Assembly: GCA_030760725.1 (NCBI GenBank)
Contig: JASWHV010000016.1
Span: forward strand, 46,697,227 to 46,761,226
DNA: 64,000 nucleotides
DNA from: Neostapfia colusana
Taxonomy: Eukaryota; Streptophyta; Magnoliopsida; Poales; Poaceae
Direction: 5' to 3'
Shown here: positions 22,961 to 33,931 of the stretch, piece by piece
Numbering within the stretch: the first letter of the stretch is position 1
Layout of the letters: every line of letters starts with the position of its first letter
Program-made: the position numbers and the translations under genes
The notes under the pieces: model-generated
Told to the model about the DNA's origin: nothing
Databases searched by the model: none
Seen by the model: the letters and a program-made list of their open reading frames with translations, nothing else

Positions 22961-23145
22961 AGGGGTTTTTCTCCTGTGCGCGGGGATACCCGGTACTGAG
23001 GGTACCGACACAATCTCCCCAAAAATACCTAAATTCCCCCATATTGCTGCCGCACCAAATCAATTGGAGATAAGTTTGTTGAGATCCAAAGTTGAGTTGG
23101 ACTCTGATTTGAGCTCCAATTTGAGTAGGACTCCTTTTTTCCCCT

Positions 23146-23153
23146 TATAAATA
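23146..23153 (+). promoter_or_regulatory. TATA box of the C 5' LTR
   Basis: TATAAATA about 190 bp after the minisatellite. The same motif at the same place in the 3' LTR (61522) and in B-type LTRs supports it as the element promoter. Confidence 0.75.
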
Positions 23154-23276
23154 GAACCCAAACCCCCCCCCTTTTTGCTGCAACCCTTTTTCCTTTTTCC
23201 CTCCCAAGTCGGCGACTTAGTGGCCCAAGCCCCCAACTCGCTGTGTTAGACCCCCTCGCCGGAGTTCAGTCGCCGG

Positions 23277-26200
23277 TGTAACACCCCAAAATCCTGTTAA
23301 GAGGGAAATTAAAAATTTTTGGACGTATTGCATGTGTTGCAAAAATTCAAATTCAAACTGGAATTCAAATTAAATTCAAAACAGAAATGAAAAAGAAAAA
23401 GAAAAAAATAAACCTTCCCGGCCAGCGGGCCGAAACCCACCAGCCGGCCCACCCAACCCCCGCGCCAGCCCGCAGCCACGCGCCCGCGCACCTCTCGCAG
23501 ACAGGCGGGACCCACCTGTCATCCCCAAGCTCCCGATCGCGCCGACCCCAGACTGTTCCCCGCGCGCGCGATCGTAACCGACCGGATTTCCGCCCGAATC
23601 CCGGCCCCAGAAGACTCCAGCTCGATCTAAACAAACCCGCCGCCCTTCCCCGGCTATATAAACCCCGGCATCTCCCCGTGTTTCCCCACGATCCGCCGTT
23701 TTTCCTCCCGGTGAGAACCCAAGCTTCTCCGACCAATTTCGCTCGATCTTCGCTCGGGATTTCTCATCTAACGCGCTAATCTTGATCCACCGCCTCCGGG
23801 GAACCGCGCAGGTGCAGAAAACCCGGTGGTTTGCGCTTCAAACACAGCACCGACGAGCCTCGCCGTGAATTCACCTCGGACCTCGTCGCCGACCGCTTTC
23901 CAGGACCTCCGAGCTCAAGAAAACCCCCGAGGTGAGATCCCCGACCTCCCCTCTACCGATCTATGCCATAAAATCACAGTTTTAGGAAGAATTGACGAAG
24001 ATCCGAAACTCTCCGGCGAGATCGCTGCCTCCCGCCGCCGTGCGCCGCCAGGCAGCGCCGCCCGCGCTCGATCAGAGCGACGTGGCCGCTTGTGCGCCGT
24101 CTATTTTAAATCGCACGGTAGAATTTAAATCCCCGCGTACCGGTTCAACGTTATAATCTCAGCCGTCTGTTTTAAATCGGACGGTCCACGTCAGCCCCGC
24201 GTTATAAAGGCCGGAATTCTTACGCGCTACCCCCTGGGGTTCACGGAAAATACGAGCTAGCCCCGGAAACTTCTGATCTAGCCCCTGGAACTTCAGAAAA
24301 TCATGTAAATTCATTTAAAAATCAGTTTTAGCCCCTGGACTTAATAAAAATTAGGAAAACCCCTCTGTTATGTGTAGTTAGACCCCTGGAAATTCTTAAA
24401 ATAATATAATAGACTGTAGTGGGGTGAGTTTACCTTTTTAACCCTATGTGATATTAAATTTAGAAATTTGAATATGTGATTAGTATTTAAAATTTAAAAG
24501 ATGGGACAAACACATTGTAAATTCAAATTAAAAAAAACTTTCATAGTACATGGAAAACTTTGGAGTGAGGTAAAAATAGATTTTTGGCTGAAATAAATCT
24601 GTTTAATTGATTATTTGCATTTATTAGTTATAGGGACACATTTTTAAGTAGAGAATAATTCTGAAAATCGATAAAATAAATTTAAATTAGTTCACATCAG
24701 AGGAGAAGTTCAGAATATATTATTTAGTAGTTTAGAACCAAAACTTATTCTGTTTAGATGAGGTGTCTTACTATTTTCATAATAAATTTCACATTTAGGC
24801 ATAGGAAATAAATCTGAAAATATAGCAAGCTAGGTATGAATAACTAGAAAATGATAAATGAAGTTTCTAAAATCCAAAGAATTCAGTTTAGGGTTGGTAG
24901 AAGGTCTGAAGACACATATGGAGTAGGAAAATACCTTTCATGCATAATTGGTAGCTAAAATGTATGTGTATCAATTAAATATAAGGGATTTATTTAAATT
25001 AGAAATTCATATATAGTATGCCAACATAAATATGAATACAAAAGTAGAAATCATATGCACATGTTTAAAAGTGCATGTAAGCCAAAGTCAACACACATAG
25101 AGTAACCACAACACATAGAAATGTGAATGGCTTTCATAAATGTGAATGTGTGGTTTGTATGAAGTGGAAGTGTGAACTATGTCTTATGGATTGTTGTTAT
25201 ATTTTGCTATGTGTGATGGTATGAGTAGAACCTGCTCCAGAGCAAGTTCTTCCTTTCCAAGATCAGGACTACCCATTCCCAGAGCAGCAGGAAGAAGGCA
25301 AGTGTCCTTGACCACTTTGATCCTATACTAGGATGTGTAGATAGAATTATTTGCATTGTCAATTGAAAAGATGAAACCCATGCTAGGATGTTTCCCTAGA
25401 ATTTCATTACCTTGTTTCCTTGTAGCTTGTGTTGGGATTTGTTTTATCATGTCATTTATTATTATACATATGCTTAGCCATGCTTAGAATGGGATATTTG
25501 GGATATGAGATCATCAGTTTATTTTACCATACTCTTGAATGATATATTGTGAGTTATGTAGAGGTAGGGATCAAGGCAAGTTGGATGTTTTGGTTGGTGC
25601 TGGGTGCACGAGACTCGGGTTTGTGTTTAGTACTTGCCTGGATCCTAAGGACCGGTTCATGGAGCATGTAACCTGGCTTTACCGTGCCAACCACATGCTG
25701 AGATGGGGCAGCTTGGCCAATTAATTAGGTGTATCCCCGGCGTAGTATGGGTGTGTTGCATGGTGCGGGGAATAGGTGTCAGCTGGACTACCATATGAAC
25801 CGCAAGGCTCAAGAGGGGGCCACTGCAACGGGGTTGGAGCCTCTTGTATGCTGTTAGGGGTGAAACCTCAGTGGACCCACGCTCGTCGGGAATCCCATTG
25901 TAAAGGCTTCGTAGTGATCTCCTGGCTACACACCTGGGAAGTGTGAATGTGGTTCGTAGCCACTGGCATAATGGAGGTTCTTTTAGTCCACCCGACAACG
26001 GGGGATGAAATCACTACATGTGGGTACAGTGGTGCAAACTCTGCAGAGTCAAAACTGTCATGACAGCCGTGCTCACGGTCAAGAGCGGCTTGGACTTATT
26101 CATGATTAGAGGAGTGATGGTTTTGGAAGTTAAGGATGTTAAGCGGGGAGCTTAATATTGGAAGTGATGTTATGGTTATTTGATTATGATGATGGGATGG

Positions 26201-26700
26201 GAGATTGGGACCATTTCACCTGTGTAGTAATGTAGGTGCTTAATAAGCTAAGGTGATAGGTATTAATTGCGTAGTGCTTTAACCATGAGTTCAACCTCTC
26301 CTTGCTCTAGCCATGCATGACATAACTTTCCCACACTTGCTGAGTACCATCGGTACTCAACCTTGCATATTTGTTGGTTTATATTGCTGCTCAGGTCAAG
26401 ATAATGAAGTGGTGTTTAATGATCAAGACTTTGGACCCAAAGAAGGTTTCTAGGTTCATGGAGTCCCCCGGGCAATGCCTGTAATGGAGCCCACAAGAAT
26501 AATATTCCGCTGCTATTTTATTTACTTGTTATAAACTTATTATCGTCCATCGAGACATATGCTATGTAAGACTTATTTATATTCGACACCTGGCTTGTAA
26601 TAAATGATGTTTCACTATTTGTCATCACATGTATGAGAAAATGATCCTGGCATATATGTGATATTCACTCGGTTGTTCTTCGGAGAAACCGGGTGTGACA
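23277..26700 (+). repeat. Solo A-type LTR (3424 bp) with target duplication GCCGG
   Basis: TGTAACACCCC at 23277 to GGGTGTGACA at 26700, flanked by GCCGG on both sides (23272-23276 and 26701-26705). The uninterrupted C LTR at 61641 reads CAGTCGCCGGTGAGCC, which confirms the empty site. No internal region remains, so LTR-LTR recombination removed it. It is diverged from the LTRs of element A, so it derives from an older insertion. TATA-like CTATATAAA is at 23654-23662. Confidence 0.95.
23812..26453 (+). other. LTR mini-ORF, solo A-type copy
   Basis: Three open exons, all phase 1 at both inner ends. They are 23812-23931 (after CGCGCAG, before GAG|GTGAGA), 25229-25297 (after GAGTAG, before AAG|GCAAGT) and 26395-26453 (after GCTCAG, ending TAG). 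The first has 39 open codons starting AENP; the second reads EPAPEQVLPFQDQDYPF; the third GQDNEVVFNDQDFGPKEGF. Lengths are identical to the copies in element A. No in-frame AUG is visible. Coding is an inference. Confidence 0.5.
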
Positions 26701-27107
26701 GCCGGTGAGCCCCCTCTGCTGCAATTGGTAGGAGGAAGGCCCTGTCGTCAAAGGGAAGCGAGGTAGGTTTTGTTACCCATCTTACGACGTCGTCGCTGTT
26801 TCTACGTATCCGTTCCCTTCGAACATAATTTTTTTTTTCGTACGGACAGATCACGTCTTGATCGGTTTTTGATGGTGGAATTGATCTAGATCTTGGGTCA
26901 GGATCATCACCACGTCCACACTTGATCCCTACACCCTTGTTCATCATAAAACCCCATGAAAATCATTAAAACATGCAAGAACACGTACAAACTGGTCTAA
27001 TAAAATAGCACCATAGGATTTGCATCCATCTACCCCATTGCATCTTGAGTAAAGTTTGTGCATGATGATTGATTGCTGTAAATTTTGTATGTGTGTGGTC
27101 GTTGTAG

Positions 27108-28419
27108 AAGGACAAGCTCAAGAGGTCATCTACGAAGAACTACAGCGCCAAGACATCGAGACACTTGAGCAACAAGAGCCACGGGAGCAAGGCAAGTGCC
27201 CCTTGACCATATTGATCCCATGTTTTGAAACTGTTTTGTTTGTGAAAATGTGTATGCTTGAGTCAACTTGATGGGACACCTTTTATAGGAGTTTACTAGT
27301 TTTGTTAAACCATCATTGTCGCCGGGAAAGTTGATGAGTCGGGTATGGTCGTGTTTCCTTTTTGCTTTGCTTAATCTATGGGATACGGGAAGCTGAATTA
27401 AAACATGTCTAGCTACTGCACTCATATGAATAATGATAATGAGAACTTGATGATGATAATGAGCATGGAATCAGGGGAGATCTAGGCAAGCTTGGTTCGC
27501 GGATGTTGCTGAATGAGATGGTGGTTTACTTGACGTAGATCTAAGGACCGGTTCATGCCAGTACATGCCAGGAAAACAGTGCTACCACAAGGCCAAATAT
27601 GGGTGCGGCTTAGCTGACTAATTAGGTGTGTTGCTAGCTTGTTATGGACCGTGGAAGGCGAGGAGGAATGGGAGTCGAGAGAGGACTTCCTGGGAACTGC
27701 ATGGCACAAGAGGGGGCCCGTGGGTGGGAGAATGGTGATTCGAGCCTGCTGGTAAAACCTTAGTGAGTCCATTCTAGTAGCCCCTTTGTAAAGGCTATTT
27801 TGTGATCTCTTGGCCATACACCGACGGGTTGTGTACTGGTATAATGGAGGTTCTGCAGTCGCCGATGGGTGACGAAATCACAAACTTGTGGGTAAAGTGG
27901 TGCTACCTCTGCAGAGTGTAAAACTATCATGATAGCCGTGCTTACGGTCACAAGCACCTGGCCAACTCACATGATTAGAGGGAAAACTTGGGATGGATAT
28001 TCGGTATGGTTATGGTATGGTCATCGGGATTGGTTTCAGGACTGTTTGAGTCTTGGCAATAAGTTTGGTTTCGGTTATATGAATATGAGATGGTTATGAA
28101 TATTCATGAGCACGAGATGAACTTGAGAAAGATTAATGGTTGATGAGACTTGATAATTGGTGAATTATGATCGGGGAATGTTGCTGTTTTACTTGGATAT
28201 ATGATGGGATTAAACTCACAAAGAAATAGTTGCTGTTTTTATCATGTTTGTGAAATAAAATTTGCTTGCTGCAATGACCCTTTTTATTCCATACCTTGTT
28301 GTAAGCTACATGTCATACTTTTCTCGCACTTGCTGAGTACGACATGTACTCACCCTTTCATTATCACATAAACATCAGCTATAGGAGAAGAGTACTTCGA
28401 GGATCATGTGGAGTACTAG
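27108..28419 (+). other. LTR mini-ORF, C 5' copy
   Basis: Exon a (27108-27191) follows GTTGTAG and ends before CAAG|GCAAGT. In phase it reads GQAQEVIYEELQRQDIETLE and continues to EPREQ. Exon b (28385-28419) follows GCTATAG and reads GEEYFEDHVEY then TAG. Joining keeps the frame (phase 1). Against the B 3' copy, exon b shows five synonymous changes and one Asp/Glu change in 11 codons, which suggests past selection on a peptide. No AUG in frame upstream. Confidence 0.5.
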
Positions 28420-28690
28420 GCGTGTGAACTACCGTCAACATGCCTGTGGAGTTGAAGATGGAGCCGCTGCTGTTTAGTTGTTTCCGCTATAGTTTAGAGA
28501 CTTCCGCTGCAAGAATAAGATAGACAATCATGAGTGAGACAGTTAGTCGATGTAATAAAGTACTTAAATACTATTTATTCGTGGTTATATTCTGAATTCA
28601 GTTTGTAGATTACATGTGTATGTGTGATGAACATCTTGGGCATACATATGCATTAACTTGGTTCTGTTTTCGGAACCGGGTGTCACAGAT

Positions 28691-28704
28691 TGGTATTAGA
28701 GCCA
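28691..28704 (+). promoter_or_regulatory. Primer binding site of element C
   Basis: TGGTATTAGAGCCA, three bases after the LTR end at 28687. Initiator Met-tRNA type, with one mismatch. Confidence 0.85.
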
Positions 28705-28955
28705 TGTTGACTGTAGGACACAAGCCTACGTAGAATGGACACTCTAAAACACATAGACACACCTCTCTAAACTGCTAATTTCAAAAATTACTTGCTGCTG
28801 CACTTTTCTTGTCAATTCAGCCACCGCAAAATGCTATTTTCAGCCCCTCTTCTCTCTTCTTTTGGACAACAACACTTTTGCTTTCTTGCTTCATAACTTC
28901 TGAAGTTCTGAAGTATTATCTTCCTTCTCTAAAGTTTTTCATGTCCTATTTATAG

Positions 28956-29087
28956 ATGCCAGTGATCAGGAGCATGACACGCATAAGTACTCGTTCACCA
29001 CCACGTGGGAGTGCACTTAACCCCATTGAGGTGTCCGATGGACCACCCCCGTCACACGGCGGGAACAGCACCAGTTCACATGATTAA
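28956..29087 (+). pseudogene. Element C accessory ORF, internally deleted remnant (43 codons)
   Basis: ATG at 28956 to TAA at 29085-29087, starting MPVIRSMTRISTRSPPRGSA. Compared with C', the first 30 codons and the last 13 are kept and the roughly 800 bp between are gone. The joint falls at ATGGACCA, a word present at both edges of the missing segment in C', so an 8-bp direct-repeat deletion is the simplest explanation. 29088-29393 is leader before gag with no ORF of interest. Confidence 0.7.
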
Positions 29088-29393
29088 GTTTAGGATTCCC
29101 ATTGAAAAAACTGTAATAGGAACGTTTAAATCGTAGTAGCGTGAATAGGAGTGGTGTGTTGAACTTTTATGATGATGGCTTGTGTTTGTGTCCTAGTGTG
29201 AGTTGGGGGACGCTTCGGCGAATGCCCACACCCACACATAATAGAGAGATGTGAGATGCTTCGGCATGTATTCACATCCTCACATAGGCTGAAATTAATG
29301 AAAGAAGATATTTAGTTCATGCACCTTGATGCATATAGTTGGGGGGATCAATCTAAACTTTTCTTTCCTATTCTACCCAACTCCCTCTCACAG

Positions 29394-30014
29394 ATGGTGA
29401 GGGAAAACGCCAGCCGTCAAAGGAGGAACGTTCGTGGTAACCATGAACCACAAGAGGATGGCAACGTTGAAGTTCCTGAAAATGCTAACCCAGGAGCTGG
29501 CGCAAACAACCTTGAACGGTTGATGGCTATGCAGAACCAGCTCATGCAAACCATGATACAAACTTTGGGACAGCTGCAAGCCAACAACCACAACAATCCT
29601 AACCCCGTTCCTACACCCCCACCGCCACCACCGCCACCACCGCCGGATCACAACAGATTGTGAGAGTCCATGAGGACTCGATCGCCTACTTTTGCACAAG
29701 CTAATGATCCCATGGAAGCTGATGATTGGTTGAAATCCATGGAGAAGAAGCTTGATATTGTTCAGTACAATGATTGGGAGAATGTTCTCTTCACATCGCA
29801 CCAACTTATGGGAGCAGCCGCTGATTGGTGGGACGCTCTTTGCAATGCTCATGACAACCAGGAGACTATCACTTGAGCGGAATTCAAGGAGAGTTTCTGC
29901 TCTCATTACGTCCCTGCTGGAGTCATGATGCTTAAAAGGCAAGAGTTCAAAGGTCTCCGCCAAGGAAAGAAGAGCGTGAATGAGTACCTCAACAAGTTCA
30001 CACAGCTGTCAAGG
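29394..30014 (+). pseudogene. Element C gag, N-terminal part
   Basis: ATG at 29394 (MVRENASRQRRNVRGN), a Gln-rich segment (LMAMQNQLMQTMIQTLGQLQ), a polyproline run near 29620-29642, then the gag core with ADDWLKSMEKKLDIV, QLMGAAADWWDAL and FKESFCSHYVPAG. In-frame TGA stops occur at 29661-29663, where relatives have Arg, and at 29874-29876, where relatives have Trp. The frame reaches FTQLSR, where element B interrupts. Gag is the capsid protein that packages element RNA. The rest follows at 59494. Confidence 0.85.
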
Positions 30015-30690
30015 TGTGACACCCTCAATTTTGTAATCACGCATGCATTCATATTTCATGTAGCGAAACATTTTAAGATAAATAGAAACAGAGAAGGAAT
30101 AAAAAAGATAGCTGAAAAGAGCCAATTCCAGTTCGCCTAGAGCACCGTAGACATTTCCCGCAGCCCGCTGGCCATGTGGCGTGTTCGGAGCTCATCCCCG
30201 CAAAGGGGGAGAGGTCCACCGCTAAACTGGCTACGTGGCAGGCTCGGGGCTCATCCCCGCGAAGGAGGAGAGGTCCGTGTAACACCCCAAATTTTTATTC
30301 AAAACTCAAAACCATGTTCAGAGGGGAATTTAAAAATTTTTGGACGTATTGCATGTTTTGCAAAAATTCAAATTCAAACTGGAATTCAAATTATACTCAA
30401 AACAGAAAAGAAATAGAAAAAGAAAAAGAGAAAACGGGAAAAAACTGGCCAGTGGGCCGAAACCCGCCAGCCGGCCCAGTCTCCCGCGCAGCCCGCCCCT
30501 GCGCGCGCCGCGCTGCCTCTCACCAACGGGTGGGACCCACCTGTCATCCCTAACCCCGAGCCCCCGCGACCCCGGACTTTTCCCCCGAGCGCGCGCGATC
30601 GCAACCGATCGGGAAACCCGTCCCGTCGCCCGAATTCTGGTCCCAGAGGACTCCAACTCGATCACAACAGACCCACCGCCCTTCTCCGGC

Positions 30691-30698
30691 TATAAAAA
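30691..30698 (+). promoter_or_regulatory. TATA box of the A 5' LTR
   Basis: TATAAAAA after CTCCGGC. The same sequence sits at 39938 in the 3' LTR and a variant at 23654 in the solo LTR. Confidence 0.75.
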
Positions 30699-30847
30699 CC
30701 CCCGATCCGATCAGTTTTTCCCACGCGATCGCCGATCTTTACTCCGGTGAGCACCGAGACTTCGCCGGTGAATTCTGGCCGATCTAAGCTCGGAAACTCT
30801 GATCTAACTCGCTGGTCTTGATCCACCGCCTCCGGGGAACTTTGCAG

Positions 30848-33467
30848 GTGCAGAAAACCCGAAGACTTACGGTGTAAATCCAGCGCCGACGAGCTTCGCC
30901 GTGGTTTTGCCTCGGACCTCGCCGCCGATCACTTTCCAGGACCCCCGAGCTCGAGAAAACCCCCGAGGTGAGATCCCTGACCTCCCCTCTACCGATCTAG
31001 GCCATAGGATCACAGTTCTAGGCAGAATTCTCGAAGATCCGAAACTTTCCGGCGAGATCGCCGCTTCCTGCCGCCGTGCGCCGCTGGCAGCGCCGCCCGC
31101 GCTCGATCAGAGCGACGTGGCCGCTTGTGCGCCGTTTATTTTAAATCGCACGGTAGACTTTAAAACCCCGCGTACCGGTTCGATGTTATAATCTCAGCCG
31201 TCGGTTTAGAATCGGACGGTCCACGTCAACCCCGCATTATAAAGACTGGAATTCTTACGTGCTACCCCCTGGGGTTCTCAGGAATTGAGAGCTAGCCACG
31301 GAAACTTCAGATCTAGCCCCTGGAACTCCAGAAAATCATGTAAATTCATTTAAAAATCAGTTTTAGCCCCTGGACTTAATAGAAATTAAGAAAAACACCT
31401 CTGATAAGTGTAGCTAGAACCCTGGAAATTATGAAAATAATGTTATAGACCCTGTAATGGGGTGAATTCATTATTTTAGCCCTGTTTAGTATTTAATTTA
31501 GAAAATTGAATATGTAACTAGTGTTTAAAAATTAAAAAAGTGGGACAAACATAATTGTCAAAATTAATTAAAAACTTTCTCAGTACTTAGAAAACTTTGG
31601 AGTGAGATAAAAATCTATTTTTGGGCTGAAATGAATCTGTTTCATTTATTATTCACATTTATTAGTATAGGGACACATTTTTAAGTAAAGAATAGTTATA
31701 GAAAAATAGGGAAAATAATTATGAAATAATCTACATCAGAAGCCAAGGTCAAAAACATGTTATTAGATTATTTAGGACCAGAACCTATACTGTTTAGGTG
31801 ATGTGTATTACTAATTTTATAATAAAATATACAATTATGCATAGGAATATAAATCTGAAAATATAGCAACTAGTAAATGATAAATGGAGTTTCTAGAATC
31901 CAAAGAATTCAGTTTGAGGTTTGTAGAAATTCTAAAGGCACATATGGAGAAGAAAAAATACTTTTCATACATACTTGGTAGTAAAGAGGTGTAGTAGTTG
32001 AATATAAGAAATTTATTTGAAACCCATATAGATAGTATGTAAGTATAAAGGTGGACACAAAAGTAGGAATCATATATACATGGTTAAAAGTGCATGCAAG
32101 CCACAAACTTAACACACATAAAGTAACCACAACACATATAATGGTAAAGAACTTTTATAAATATGAATGTGTGGTTTGTATGAAGTAGAAGTGTGAACTA
32201 TGTCTTATGGATTGTTGTTTTTCTTTTGCTATGTGTGATGGTATGATGTAGAACCTGCTCAAGAGCAAGTTATTCATTTCCAAGATCAGGACTACCCATT
32301 TAAAGAGCAGCAAGAAGGAGGCAAGTGTCCTTGACCACTTTGATCCTATGTTAGGATGTGTAGATAGAATTATTTGCATTGTCAAATGAAATATGAAACC
32401 CATGCTAGGAAGTTTCCCTAGAATTGCATTACCTTGTTTCCTTGAAGCTTGGGTTGGGATTTATTTTACCATGTCATTTATTTACATGCATATGCTTAGC
32501 CATGCTTAGAATGGGATATTTGGGAAATGAGATCATCAGTTTATATTACCATACTCTTGAATGAGTTATTGTGAGTTATGTAGAGGTAGGGATCAAGGCA
32601 AGTTGGATGTTTTGGTTGTGTGCTGGGTGCACGAGACTTGGGTTTGTGTTTAGTACTTGCCTGGATCCTAAGGACCGGTTCATGGAGCATATAACCTGGC
32701 TTTACAGTGCCAACCACATGCTGAGATGGGGCAGCTTGGCCAATTAATTAGGTGTATCCCCGGCGTAGTATGGGTGTGTTGGATGGTGCAGGGAGTAGGT
32801 GTCAGCTGGACTACCATATGAACTGCAAGGCTCAAGAGGGGGCCACTGCAGCGGGGTTGGAGCCTCTTGTATGCTGTTAGGGGTGAAACCTCAGTGGGCC
32901 CACGCTCGTCGGGAATCCCTTTGTAAAGGCTTCGTAGTGATCTCCTGGCTGCACACCTGGGAAGTGTGAATGTGGATCGTAGCCACTGGCATAATGGAGG
33001 TTCTTTTAGTCCACCCGGCAACGGGGGATGAAATCACTACTTGTGGGTACAGTGGTACAAACTCTGCAGAGTCAAAACTGTCTTGACAGCCGTGCTCACG
33101 GTTAAGAGCGGCCTGGACTTATTCATGATTAGAGGATTGATGGTTTTGGAAGTTAAGCGGGGAGCTTAACATTGGTAATGATGTTATGGTTATTGGATTA
33201 TAATGATGGGATGGGAGATTGGGACCATTTCACCTGTGTAGTAATGTAGGTGCTTAATAAGCTAAGGTGATAGGTATTAATTGCGTAGTGCTTTAACCAT
33301 GAGTTCAACCTCTCCTTATTCTAGCCATGCATGATATGATTTTCCCACACTTGCTGAGTACCCTTGGTACTCAACCTTGCATATTTGTTGGATTATATTG
33401 CTTCTCAGGTCAAGATAATGAGGTGGTGTATAATGACCAAGATTTTGGACCCGAGGAAGGTTTTTAG
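30848..33467 (+). other. LTR mini-ORF, element A 5' copy
   Basis: Exons 30848-30967 (after TTTGCAG, before CGAG|GTGAGA), 32252-32320 (after GATGTAG, before GGAG|GCAAGT) and 33409-33467 (after TTCTCAG, ending TAG). All are open, with phase 1 at every inner boundary, so lengths are 120, 69 and 59 nt as in the solo copy. The second reads EPAQEQVIHFQDQDYPF; the third GQDNEVVYNDQDFGPEEGF. An upstream segment ending at 30746 before GTGAGC could be exon 1, but it has no AUG in any frame. Product and use unknown. Confidence 0.5.
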
Positions 33468-33718
33468 GTTCATGAAGACCCCCGGGCAACGCCTGTGATG
33501 GAGCCCTAAAGAATAATATTCCGCTGCTAGTTTATTTACTTGTGATGAAGCATTAGTGTCTATTGAGACATTTGCGATGTAAGACTTATTTATATTCGAC
33601 ACCTGGCTTGTAATAAATGATGCTTCACTATTTGTCATCACATGTATGAGAAAATGATCGTGGCATACATGTGATATTCACTTGGTTGTTTCTTCGGAAA
33701 AACCGGGTGTGACAGAGG

Positions 33719-33735
33719 TGGTATCAGAGCCATGG
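33719..33735 (+). promoter_or_regulatory. Primer binding site of element A
   Basis: TGGTATCAGAGCCATGG, five bases after the LTR end. It matches the 3' end of plant initiator Met-tRNA. 33736-33931 is leader without features. Confidence 0.9.
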
Positions 33736-33931
33736 TTGCCCGTAGGAACGTGGACCTAGGTAGAAATGGACGTATTTAAGGGCCCTATTTTCTTAAAAAC
33801 TATTTTCCAAGGTGTGGGTGGAAAAGTGTTATTAAAGGAGTCATTTTCTTCATCTTACCCCAACTTTCATTCAAAATAGGATTTTTGTTTGAGAATTTAT
33901 CTAACCTAATTTTAAATTCTTTTTGTTTTAG

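Larger units (their letters stand above)
22153..28687 (+). repeat. 5' LTR of element C, containing a solo A-type LTR
   Basis: Starts TGTAACACCCTC and ends GGGTGTCACA. Without the nested LTR and its 5-bp duplication it is about 3.1 kb. Parts in order: AT-rich head, CACGTG minisatellite, TATA box, GC-rich transcribed segment with possible splice donors, then the mini-ORF region. The 3' LTR (60495 onward) is clearly homologous but differs at many positions, so the element is not young. Confidence 0.9.
30278..33714 (+). repeat. 5' LTR of element A (3437 bp)
   Basis: TGTAACACCCCAAAT to CCGGGTGTGACA. TATAAAAA at 30691. A GC-rich 5' part with a GTGAGC donor-like site, a 1.2-kb AT-rich stretch (31250-32230), then the mini-ORF exons. 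Confidence 0.96.

Noticed and set aside
22260..23022. Long overlapping ORFs in several frames across the CACGTG arrays (also 42926-43650, 51308-51885, 60717-61624)
   Set aside because: Unit lengths near 57 bp, a multiple of three, and high GC keep frames open by repetition. Both strands are open at once and no protein motif is present.
30340..30750. 136-codon ORF in the A-type LTR (also 39587-39997 and 23387-23779)
   Set aside because: It crosses the TATA box region, has no domain and overlaps an opposite ORF. Conservation between A LTRs only reflects their recent identity.
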